Shown here: positions 1 through 6,541 of the stretch, piece by piece
Layout: every line of letters starts with the position of its first letter
How positions within the stretch are numbered: the stretch's first letter is position 1
Source of the DNA: an uncultured Collinsella sp.
GTDB taxonomy: Bacteria > Actinomycetota > Coriobacteriia > Coriobacteriales > Coriobacteriaceae
DNA: 25,347 bases
Direction: 5' to 3'
Assembly: GCA_900752015.1 (NCBI GenBank)
Contig: CAADTZ010000073.1
Span: 1 to 25,347, forward strand
Position numbers and translations under genes: made by a program
The notes under the pieces: generated by a model
What the model saw: only the letters and a program-made list of their open reading frames with translations
The model's database searches: none
Told to the model about the DNA's origin: nothing

Positions 1-3
1 CGA

Positions 4-142
4 CGCTGCCCGGGCGCCAGCGGCCGCATATGACCTTTCCTGCTCTACAGTCCTGCTCACGACGGAGGCCACATTAAGTGGCCTCCTGTTCGTGCGGAAC
101 TCGCGATAAAGTTCATATGCGGCCGCTGGCGCCCGGGCAGCG
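4..142 (+). repeat. Palindromic element copy 1 (core type A, private arms)
   Basis: A 35-bp left arm (4-38) pairs with the right arm (108-142) with a single mismatch. Between them lies a 69-bp core (39-107), which is identical base for base to the core of the copy at 5050-5186. The core holds a hairpin with stem GGAGGCCAC/GTGGCCTCC, loop ATTAA and a lower stem CACGA/TCGTG. It begins CCTGCTC, repeats that heptamer 12 bases further on, and ends GAACTCGCGAT. The arm sequence is unlike that of the other copies. There is no T-tract, so it is not an ordinary terminator. The left arm lies near the window edge, so its outer limit could extend further. Confidence 0.9.
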
Positions 143-291
143 CCGGGGACCTTTCTGTACCGATGCGGCTTCTGAGCCGGATTGGCGTCGACAACGTCCG
201 GCAAGGTTAGCCAGCTGCGTCGAATTTCCGGCGTGCTTTAGCTGAAAGAAAAAGATGGTGTGCGGAGCTTTGCTCCGCATTTGGGATGGGA
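143..291. other. Non-coding spacer between two palindromic elements
   Basis: No convincing gene is visible. The only structure I see is a short hairpin TGCGGAGC-TTT-GCTCCGCA at 261-279 followed by TTT, which could be a weak terminator or remnant of one. Confidence 0.4.
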
Positions 292-427
292 GCCCCTCGG
301 GAGCGGGCGGGCGTATACAAGGTTTATCGCGAGTTCCGCACGAGCCGGAGAGCACTTAATGTGCTCTCCGTGCGAGCAGGACTGTAGAGCAGGAAACCTT
401 GTATACGCCCGCCCGCTCCCGAGGGGC
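292..427 (-). repeat. Palindromic element copy 2 (core type B, reverse orientation)
   Basis: Perfect 34-bp inverted arms (292-325 and 394-427) flank a 68-bp core (326-393). Read on the minus strand, the core begins CCTGCTCTACAG and ends GAACTCGCGAT, like copies 1 and 3. Its central hairpin is the B form, GGAGAGCAC-ATTAA-GTGCTCTCC, with lower stem CGCAC/GTGCG. Compared with the A form, both sides of the stem have changed so that pairing is kept. The arms have no obvious relation to copy 1 except for the innermost TTT/AAA and a GC-rich outer half. Confidence 0.9.
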
Positions 428-487
428 ATCTCTCATGCAAAAACTGTCGTGGGGTAAAGTCCGAGATCAGTGGCGTTTTATACCGAG

Positions 488-553
488 AAATTCAAAAAAG
501 TCGAAAATTCATTACAAATTTGCGTTGACTTTAGGTAACTAAAGTTTCATACT
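488..553 (+). promoter_or_regulatory. Promoter with AT-rich upstream tract for the cstA leader
   Basis: TTGACT at 525-530 and CATACT at 548-553 are separated by 17 bases, a good sigma-70-type spacing. An A/T-rich stretch (488-520) lies just upstream and may act as an UP element. The predicted transcript starts near 560, giving a leader of about 235 bases before cstA. Confidence 0.65.
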
Positions 554-624
554 CCTTTTCAACCACTGGGGGATGTGAACACGCACGGATCGTTCGCATC
601 ATGATTGAAGAGGATTTCTTAGAC

Positions 625-669
625 ATGTTCACGCATCAGCTAAACATTATCAGCGTAGTAATTATCTGA
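625..669 (+). CDS. Putative leader peptide of the cstA attenuator (14 aa)
   Basis: A short reading frame starts with ATG 10 bases after a GAAGAGGA ribosome-binding site (607-614) and encodes MFTHQLNIISVVII followed by TGA. Six of the last seven codons are Ile or Val, interrupted only by one Ser. This pattern is that of leader peptides that sense charged branched-chain tRNAs, as at ilv operons. It lies inside a structured leader that ends in a terminator before cstA. The function is inferred from codon content, the ribosome-binding site and the RNA structures; translation is not shown. Confidence 0.6.
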   Translation: MFTHQLNIISVVII

Positions 670-759
670 TGCGGGTTAGCACATACAGCTAGCCCGTACG
701 ATAACGGGCGGCTGATAAAGATGAGGGCCGTCGAGCGCAACCGACGGCCCTCATTTTTT
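632..759 (+). promoter_or_regulatory. Predicted transcription attenuator upstream of cstA
   Basis: Several mutually exclusive stems can be drawn. CGCATCAG (632-639, inside the leader frame) pairs with CTGATGCG (666-673). Bases 672-680 pair with 688-696 (9 bp, one G-U). GCCCGT (692-697) pairs with ACGGGC (704-709). TTATCAGC (647-654, across the Ile/Ser codons) pairs with GCTGATAA (711-718). A strong terminator follows at 722-759. The 632-639 and 647-654 strands lie under a translating ribosome, so stalling at Ile/Val codons would change which stems form. The exact antiterminator is not resolved. Confidence 0.55.
722..759 (+). terminator. Intrinsic terminator in the cstA leader
   Basis: A perfect 12-bp stem (722-733 with 742-753), an 8-base loop and a run of six T (754-759). 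It ends 35 bases before the cstA start, so it must be bypassed for cstA to be expressed from the promoter at 525-553. Confidence 0.9.
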
Positions 760-794
760 ATGTCTAGGAAGTTCTTTTTAGAGGAGGAAATGTA

Positions 795-2684
795 ATGAAC
801 GGAGTTTTGCTCATGGTTGTGGCCGCGGCGGTGCTCGCCTGCGGCTATCTGGGCTACGGCCGTTGGCTGGCCAACAAGTGGGGCGTTGACAAAGAGGCCC
901 TCACGCCGGCCAAGCGCATGAAGGACGGCAAGAGCTTCTCGCCCGTCTCCGCCTTCACCGCGTTCTCGCACCAGTTCAGCTCGATCTGCGGTGCTGGCCC
1001 TGTTACGGGTACGATCGTCGCCATGGCCTTCGGCTGGCTTCCCGTCGTGCTCTGGGTCCTCGTCGGCGGCATCTTCTTTGGCGCCGTCCATGACTTTGGC
1101 GCTCTGTACGCCTCGATGAAGAACAACGGCAAGTCCCTGGCTCAGCTCATCGAGAAGTACATCGGCAAGACCGGCCGTCGCCTGTTCCTGCTGTTCTGCT
1201 GGCTGTTCTGCATCATCGTCATCGCCGCTTTCACCGACATGGTCTGCAAGACGTTCATGTTCACCCCGGCCGTTGACGCTTCTGGTGCTGCTACCGGTGC
1301 CATCGACTTCACCAAGTCCTATGCCGCCGGCTGCGCTGGTACCATCTCCATCCTGTTCACCTTCGTCGCTATCGCCTTTGGTTGGGCCCAGAAGAAGTTC
1401 AACCTCACCGGCGCTGCCGAGTTCGTCACCGGCGTGGTCCTCATGGTTCTCATGTTCGCCGTCGGTATGCAGTTCCCGCTCTACCTGGATAAGTTCCAGT
1501 GGTTCGCCGTCGTCATGGTCTACCTGGTCTTTGCTGGCGCTATGCCCATCCAGATGCTCAAGACCCCGCGTGACTACCTCACTTCCATCATGATGATTGT
1601 CATGATCGTCTGCGCTGTCCTCGGCATCGTCGTCCTGGGCGTCAACGGTCAGGCCACTATCACCGCTCCGGTCTTCACCGGCTTCTCCACTGCCTCCGGC
1701 ATGATGTTCCCGGTCCTGTTCGTCTCCGTCGCTTGCGGTGCTCTCTCCGGTTTCCACAGCCTCGTTTCTTCCGGCACCTCTTCTAAGCAGGTCGAGAAGG
1801 AGCAGGACGCCGTCAAGGTCGGTTACGGCGCCATGATCGTCGAGTCCTTCGTCGGCATCCTTGCCATCATCGTCGCCGGCATCATGTTCTCCGACATGAA
1901 CACCGCCGGTACCGGCGCCCTCAACGCCGGTGTCGCTTCCACCCCGTTCCAGATCTTCGCCGCTGGCATCTCCCGCGGTATGCAGGCCTTCGGTGTTGAC
2001 GGCACGCTTGCTACCGTCTTTATGACCATGAACGTCTCCGCTCTGGCCCTGACCTCGCTCGACGCCGTCGCCCGCATCGCCCGCACTTCGTTCTCCGAGT
2101 TCTTTGCCCAGACCAACGATGCCCTGGCCATCGAGTCCAAGGCCGGCTACATGAAGGTCCTCGGCAACCCCTGGTTCGCCACGGTCGTTACCCTGCTTCC
2201 CGGTCTCGCTCTCGCTTTTGGTGGCTATGCCAACATCTGGCCGCTCTTTGGTGCTTCCAACCAGCTGCTCGGCGGCATGACCATGATCACCCTCGCCGTG
2301 TTCTGCAAGTGCACCGGCCGCAAGGGCTGGATGCTCTACGTGCCCGTCGTCTTCCTGCTCTGCTGCACCTTCACCTCGCTGGTCCAGAGCGCCATGGGCT
2401 GCATGACCGCCGTCCAGGCCTACGGTTTCTTCGGTACCATCCCGGCTACCGCCACCACGGCCGCCGTCTCCGTCGCCGCCACCAAGGGCCTGCAGCTCGT
2501 CTTTGCCGTCCTGCTGATGGTCCTGGGCCTCATCGTTGCCGTCAACTGCCTCAAGGAGTTCTTCGGCAAGGAGGCTGGCTCCATGCCTGATGAGGAGCCC
2601 GAGTGGTCCGATATGGGCAAGGCCGAGTACGGTCGCGCCGCTGCCGCTGAGGCTCCTGCCGACGCCGAGGTCGCCAAGGCCTAG
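795..2684 (+). CDS. cstA: CstA-family transporter (peptide/pyruvate uptake)
   Basis: A 629-residue polytopic membrane protein of the carbon-starvation CstA/BtsT family. The family signature is clear near the N-terminus: SSICGAGPVTG (about residues 56-66) and the GAVHDFGALYASM segment with NNGKSLAQLIEKYIG after it. Family members import peptides or pyruvate; the sequence alone does not decide which. It is somewhat shorter than E. coli CstA (about 700 aa) and ends in an acidic, Ala-rich cytosolic tail. The start is set by GAGGAGG seven bases upstream. Codon use is strongly biased to ATC, GTC, CTC and AAG, suggesting high expression. It stands alone between its own promoter/attenuator and a terminator. 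The leader with Ile/Val codons suggests control by branched-chain amino acid supply. Confidence 0.93.
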   Translation: MNGVLLMVVAAAVLACGYLGYGRWLANKWGVDKEALTPAKRMKDGKSFSPVSAFTAFSHQFSSICGAGPVTGTIVAMAFGWLPVVLWVLVGGIFFGAVHDFGALYASMKNNGKSLAQLIEKYIGKTGRRLFLLFCWLFCIIVIAAFTDMVCKTFMFTPAVDASGAATGAIDFTKSYAAGCAGTISILFTFVAIAFGWAQKKFNLTGAAEFVTGVVLMVLMFAVGMQFPLYLDKFQWFAVVMVYLVFAGAMPIQMLKTPRDYLTSIMMIVMIVCAVLGIVVLGVNGQATITAPVFTGFSTASGMMFPVLFVSVACGALSGFHSLVSSGTSSKQVEKEQDAVKVGYGAMIVESFVGILAIIVAGIMFSDMNTAGTGALNAGVASTPFQIFAAGISRGMQAFGVDGTLATVFMTMNVSALALTSLDAVARIARTSFSEFFAQTNDALAIESKAGYMKVLGNPWFATVVTLLPGLALAFGGYANIWPLFGASNQLLGGMTMITLAVFCKCTGRKGWMLYVPVVFLLCCTFTSLVQSAMGCMTAVQAYGFFGTIPATATTAAVSVAATKGLQLVFAVLLMVLGLIVAVNCLKEFFGKEAGSMPDEEPEWSDMGKAEYGRAAAAEAPADAEVAKA

Positions 2685-2723
2685 TCGGTCGGACGGGTTG
2701 AATCTCCCATCCATTTGACTCGG

Positions 2724-2762
2724 AAAGACCGGGTCCGCGACTTCGCGGGCTCGGTCTTTTTT
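2724..2762 (+). terminator. Terminator after cstA
   Basis: AAAGACCG and CGGTCTTT form the base of a long GC-rich hairpin, followed by a T-tract. It lies 40 bases after the cstA stop. Confidence 0.9.
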
Positions 2763-2867
2763 CATGCAAAAGCGGGTGACGCTCGAGTGTTCTCGCAGAT
2801 GTTTTGCGTGGATAAGGGCGCGCGTTGTACCATATAGACGTATATGTGTACATATGAAAGGGGCCCC

Positions 2868-5042
2868 GTGGCCAAGACGGTATATTCCGATAACCAAAAT
2901 AATGTCGATGCCCTGGCTGAGCGTCTGAGCAGCCAGACATCGCTTTCTGCTGAGCGTGCCAAGCTGGTTGCCTACGACCTGCTTTGCCGCAAGGCGCTCA
3001 AGATCAAGTCGAGCGCGCTGGCGCAAATTTTCCGTTCCGTCGATAAGGAATGTGACACCAAGGCGATGCGCGATGAGCTTATCGCGGCAAATATCGTGAC
3101 CAAGATCGAGGGTAGCGGCATTAACGGGCGCCCGGCGTTCTATACCATCAATGCCGAGATCCGCGATGCCCAGGAGCAGCCTGCCGAGTCCGTCGAGGAT
3201 TTTGTCGTCGAGGATCCCGCTGACGTGCCTGCTGTGGAAGAAGTTGCCCCGCGTGAGCATGTCGATACCGATGAGTTGCTCGATGAGAACGTCGTGCGTG
3301 CCTTTACGGCCAAGGCAGGACGCGGCGGTTTTGGCGGGGGGGGCAAGCGCGATGCGCAGCGCCGCGCCCAGCAGGAGCGCTTCCGTCGCGCCGTTGCTCG
3401 AAAGGGTGAGACGGATGCTGAGGCTGTTGAGACCGAGGTTGCTGCCGAGTCGCAGAAGCCCGCGAGGGAGCAAAAGCCCGTGGAGGCCCAAGAGCCCAAG
3501 CGTCGTCGCGGTGCTCACTTTAAGACTGCACAGCAGGATGCCGCGCGTGAGGTTGAAGAGTCTTCTGAGGTTGCAGACGATGTTGAGGGGTCTGCCAAGA
3601 AGGCTCCGGGTTCGTGTCGTCCCGGCCGCGGTTTTGCGGGACGCGCGTATCCCGTAAAGCATCAGGAGAAGGGCGAGTCGGTTTCGACCACCCAGGACGA
3701 GAAGGCCGTTGAGCCGGAGGCTCGCGAGCAGAAGCCTGTTGAGCCGCAGCTTGAGGTTGATGCCGAGGCCAAGGGCCAGCAGCCTACTGATGAGCAGACG
3801 GAGCAGGGCGCGTCGAGCAAGCCTCGCCGCCGTCGCCATCGTGGGGGCCGCAGTTCCCATGCCGAGACTGCAACCGAGAAGACCACGCCGCAGAACGAGG
3901 ATGCGAAGGCCGAGGTTTCTTCGGGGCAGCCTAAGCGCCAGCCGGCGAAGGAGAGCAAGTCCGTTCGTCCGCAGAAGCAGGCATCTATGCCGAAGCGCGA
4001 GCGCAATTCCCAAGGCGATTCTAAGCGCAAGTCTCAGAAGAAGCCGGAGTCTGCCGCAGCAGATACTGCTGCCCAGCAGCCCAGGCCGGACGTTCACGGC
4101 GAGGTCTCGGCGTTTGCCCTTGCCCGCGTTTTAGGCAGGCAGCTGCTCAAGGTTGTCCCTACGCCCACGGCGCTCTCTAAGATCAAGGAGCAGCAGACAC
4201 AGATCGTAAAGGTTGAGGGCAAGGACGGCAAAAAGGCTCCGCAGCGCACTCAGCACAACGAGATGTCCAACCGCAAGATTGCCGAGGAAATCGCAATCAT
4301 CCAGGCTTGGATCGAGCAGAACCGAGGTGCCGATACGCCGGTTGCCTCGCGCCGCCAGCGTGCCTACCAGATCTTTAACGACGAGAAGGCTTTTGACGGC
4401 AAGCACGGTGAGCGCCTGATCAGGCGTATGACCGAAAAAGGCATCAGCATGCAGGCGATCAAGGTCGCTCCCAATCGCCCCGTGCACTTTACGGGTTTCT
4501 TTACGCTGGGTGCCGACAAGCCGTTCATTATGGTCGAGAACCTGGACACCTACGACGAGATCGTCAAGCTGCTGCGTGGCCGCAAGCACGCCAAGCTCTT
4601 TGGCATCAAGGTGGGCGGCGTGATTTTTGGCGGCGGATGCAAGGCAAGCGTCTCGCATGCCCTGGACGATTATCTGGCCGAGATTGGCTATCGCTTTAAC
4701 TACGTCTACTATGTGGGCGATATCGACCGCGAGGGCGCGCGCATCGTCGAGCAGGCTCGCAATGCCAATGTGGTTGAGATTCGCCTGCATGCCGGCATGT
4801 ACCGCGCCATGCTCGCCGAGCATAGGCGTCGCGTGAAGGCCGGCGGCGCGTGCGAGCCCGCTGCTGCCAACCAGGGCGTGCCGCAGAACCTGGCGGCGAC
4901 GATTAAGGATCTGCCCATGGTTACGCGCGTGCAGTTCCGCAACGTGCTGCGCGAGGGCGGGCGTATTCCGCAGGAGATCCTGATGACCGCAGACTATCGG
5001 GATGGCGACTCGGGAAGCTTCGACCGCATGCTCAACAACTAG
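2868..5042 (+). CDS. Orphan JetD-like Toprim protein with wHTH-like N-terminus
   Basis: A 724-residue protein in three parts. Residues 1-100 look like a small helical, winged-helix-type domain (SSALAQIFRSVDKEC...INGRPAFYTINAEI). Residues about 105-430 are low-complexity, rich in Glu, Lys, Gln, Pro and Arg, and probably disordered. Residues about 480-700 carry the Toprim-like signature of the C-terminal domain of Wadjet JetD (DUF2220): VENLDTYDE with Glu557, a GVIFGGG loop, and YVGDIDREG with Asp618 and Asp620. In Wadjet this domain is the metal-dependent nuclease. No JetA, JetB or JetC gene is in the window, so this is an orphan relative and not a Wadjet operon. GTG at 2868 is preferred because GAAAGGGG precedes it; an in-frame ATG at 2844 has no ribosome-binding site. 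A palindromic element follows 7 bases after the stop. The fold assignment is by motif reading. Confidence 0.7.
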   Translation: MAKTVYSDNQNNVDALAERLSSQTSLSAERAKLVAYDLLCRKALKIKSSALAQIFRSVDKECDTKAMRDELIAANIVTKIEGSGINGRPAFYTINAEIRDAQEQPAESVEDFVVEDPADVPAVEEVAPREHVDTDELLDENVVRAFTAKAGRGGFGGGGKRDAQRRAQQERFRRAVARKGETDAEAVETEVAAESQKPAREQKPVEAQEPKRRRGAHFKTAQQDAAREVEESSEVADDVEGSAKKAPGSCRPGRGFAGRAYPVKHQEKGESVSTTQDEKAVEPEAREQKPVEPQLEVDAEAKGQQPTDEQTEQGASSKPRRRRHRGGRSSHAETATEKTTPQNEDAKAEVSSGQPKRQPAKESKSVRPQKQASMPKRERNSQGDSKRKSQKKPESAAADTAAQQPRPDVHGEVSAFALARVLGRQLLKVVPTPTALSKIKEQQTQIVKVEGKDGKKAPQRTQHNEMSNRKIAEEIAIIQAWIEQNRGADTPVASRRQRAYQIFNDEKAFDGKHGERLIRRMTEKGISMQAIKVAPNRPVHFTGFFTLGADKPFIMVENLDTYDEIVKLLRGRKHAKLFGIKVGGVIFGGGCKASVSHALDDYLAEIGYRFNYVYYVGDIDREGARIVEQARNANVVEIRLHAGMYRAMLAEHRRRVKAGGACEPAAANQGVPQNLAATIKDLPMVTRVQFRNVLREGGRIPQEILMTADYRDGDSGSFDRMLNN

Positions 5043-5049
5043 GGCGTTC

Positions 5050-5186
5050 GGCCCCGGGAGAGCGGGGACACCGGCTTAGGTTTCCTGCTCTACAGTCCTG
5101 CTCACGACGGAGGCCACATTAAGTGGCCTCCTGTTCGTGCGGAACTCGCGATAAACCTAAGCCGGTGTCCCCGCTCTCCCGGGGCC
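5050..5186 (+). repeat. Palindromic element copy 3 (core identical to copy 1)
   Basis: Perfect 34-bp arms (5050-5083 and 5153-5186) flank a 69-bp core (5084-5152) identical to that of copy 1, 5 kb away, while the arms are unrelated to those of copy 1 beyond the innermost TTT/AAA. It starts 7 bases after the stop codon of the JetD-like gene. Folded as RNA or single-stranded DNA it would give a 34-bp stem capped by the core hairpin. No T-tract follows. Confidence 0.92.
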
Positions 5187-5343
5187 TGTGGTTACCTGGT
5201 TGTTGCATGCGGCTCGCTTTTCGGAACTGGGCTGATATTTTCTTGATGTTAGGCGCTCTTGGTCCTAATGGGCTTGGGGCGCCTTCGCGTTTCCTCAGCT
5301 CCGCACCCTTGCGGGTTCGAATCCCTCCGCTTGCCCACAAGAA
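5187..5343. other. Non-coding stretch with a tRNA-like 3' segment (+)
   Basis: No gene is visible. On the plus strand 5311-5326 reads like a T-arm (GCGGG-TTCGAAT-CCCTC), followed by CGCTTGCCCAC where a tRNA acceptor 3' strand would be. No matching acceptor 5' strand (GCAAGCG-like), D-arm or anticodon arm was found upstream. It could be the 3' remnant of a tRNA gene, for example one broken by integration or deletion, facing tRNA-Gln. Confidence 0.35.
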
Positions 5344-5375
5344 AGCGCCCTGGGCCGTTATGGGCTCAGGGCGCT
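5344..5375 (-). terminator. Terminator after tRNA-Gln
   Basis: A 13-bp stem (5344-5356 with 5363-5375, one G-T pair) with a 6-base loop. On the minus strand it is followed by TTTCTT, fitting termination of the tRNA-Gln transcript. Confidence 0.7.
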
Positions 5376-5384
5376 CAATTTTAA

Positions 5385-5459
5385 TGGCTGGGACGGAGGG
5401 ATTCGAACCCCCAACAGCCGGCACCAAAAACCGGAGTTCTACCGTTGAACTACGTCCCA
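5385..5459 (-). tRNA. tRNA-Gln (anticodon TTG)
   Basis: On the minus strand the acceptor TGGGACG pairs with CGTCCCA, then discriminator G and an encoded CCA. The D-arm is present. The anticodon stem CCGGT/GCCGG encloses loop TTTTGGT, giving anticodon TTG. The T-arm GGGGGTTCGAATCCCTC is canonical. Total 75 nt with CCA. Confidence 0.95.
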
Positions 5460-5497
5460 ATGTGTGGTGTTGCCCAAAAGCAACTCGTTTAGTTTAC

Positions 5498-6403
5498 CTA
5501 ATCTGCGAGGGCATCGCAAACGCCATCGAGCAGGCGTACGGCGAGTGTCTGCGCGTCGCTGGCCGTGAAGGTGCCGTTGTAGCGCGTCATGCCCGTGAGC
5601 TCAATGCGAATGCGTGCCGGCTTCTGCTGTGCGGCGACATTGGCAGTGCGGATGCGCTGGGCCAGGTTGTGGCACTCGGCGAGGGCAATCGTGGCGCGCG
5701 GTGCGGCGTCGGCGGGCAGCTCGTCGCTTGCGATCTCGAGCACCAGGTCAACGTCGGTTGGGACCTCGGAGTCGCAGAGCATCATGCCGCTGTTGTCGGT
5801 CGTTGCCGTGGCGATATTCCACATACGCGACGCAACACTGCGTGCGATGGGGTCCTCGCCGATAACGGCAATCTGAAAGCGCTCGAGCACGTTGGCGGCG
5901 CGAGCAAAACCGATGCGGGACTCGGCTTCGGTGACCGAGGGCTTGCCCTCCCACACATGGTGCAGGCGGTTGATGTAGGCGTAGGTGTCCTGGAAGGCCA
6001 TGCCGTCGGCAAACAGGCCGACATTTTCCTGGAACTGCTGCAGGGCGGCCTCGGTATGCGGACCAAAGTAGCCGTCGTCTTCGCCACAGGCAAAGCCCAA
6101 AACGTTGAGAGCGCGCTGCAGGGCCTGCACATCGGCGCCATGGAAATTGGGCATGCGCAGATAGAGGGTGCGGTCGCCCAGCTTATACGAAGCGTCTACA
6201 AGGGCGCTCCAACAGGGGATATCGACGGCATGACCGGCAGCAAGGCCGCTGTCGAGCCTGAAGGTGCTGACGGCCTGCTCAGTGGTGGCTCCAAAGTACT
6301 TGTCGGTGACTTCGGCGGCATCAATCGTGTAGCCGAGCTGCAGGAGACGAGACTGCACGTCCTCGACGGCTGCTCCTTGCATGCCCGTTGTAATAGGTTC
6401 CAT
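5498..6403 (-). CDS. Protein with two peptidoglycan-binding (PG_binding_1) domains
   Basis: A 301-residue protein without a signal peptide. It has two PG_binding_1-type repeats at about residues 8-55 (GAAVEDVQSRLLQLGY...KYFGATTEQAVSTF) and 88-135 (GADVQALQRALNVLGF...GYFGPHTEAALQQFQ). The C-terminal part (about 165-301) looks like an alpha/beta domain. The order (two binding domains then a C-terminal domain) recalls actinobacterial CwlM-type amidase proteins. However, I cannot find the zinc-binding His/Glu motif of an amidase_3 domain, so any such domain would be degenerate and non-catalytic. The start is supported by GAAAGGGG seven bases upstream. A role as a cell-wall sensor or regulator is only an inference. 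Confidence 0.75.
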   Translation of the reverse strand: MEPITTGMQGAAVEDVQSRLLQLGYTIDAAEVTDKYFGATTEQAVSTFRLDSGLAAGHAVDIPCWSALVDASYKLGDRTLYLRMPNFHGADVQALQRALNVLGFACGEDDGYFGPHTEAALQQFQENVGLFADGMAFQDTYAYINRLHHVWEGKPSVTEAESRIGFARAANVLERFQIAVIGEDPIARSVASRMWNIATATTDNSGMMLCDSEVPTDVDLVLEIASDELPADAAPRATIALAECHNLAQRIRTANVAAQQKPARIRIELTGMTRYNGTFTASDAQTLAVRLLDGVCDALAD

Positions 6404-6541
6404 GAACGAACCCCTTTCGGCGTACCATTCGTACTATTTGAGCGTCTGTCGGATAGACAACGCAAAGGGATGCATAAACATGCACTCAACAGTGTAGCAA
6501 GTTGTGCCTAAATACGCTGCTGACAGGTTTTATAACCCCCG

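Noticed and set aside
4..142. The palindromic elements as invertible promoter switches.
   Set aside because: Opposite core orientations exist, but the core has no promoter-like sequence and the arms share no common recombinase site between copies.
636..4097. A 1153-codon open frame on the minus strand.
   Set aside because: It is antisense to cstA and the JetD-like gene, has a Leu/Arg- then Asp/Gly/His-rich composition without any domain, and results from the third-position GC bias of the plus-strand genes.
2868..5042. A complete Wadjet (JetABCD) defence system.
   Set aside because: Only the JetD-like C-terminal domain is present; neighbours are cstA, a palindromic element and tRNA-Gln.
5050..5186. 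The palindromic elements as ordinary intrinsic terminators.
   Set aside because: They lack a T-tract, have a 68-69 base conserved insertion at the tip, and copy 4 is followed by a separate normal terminator.
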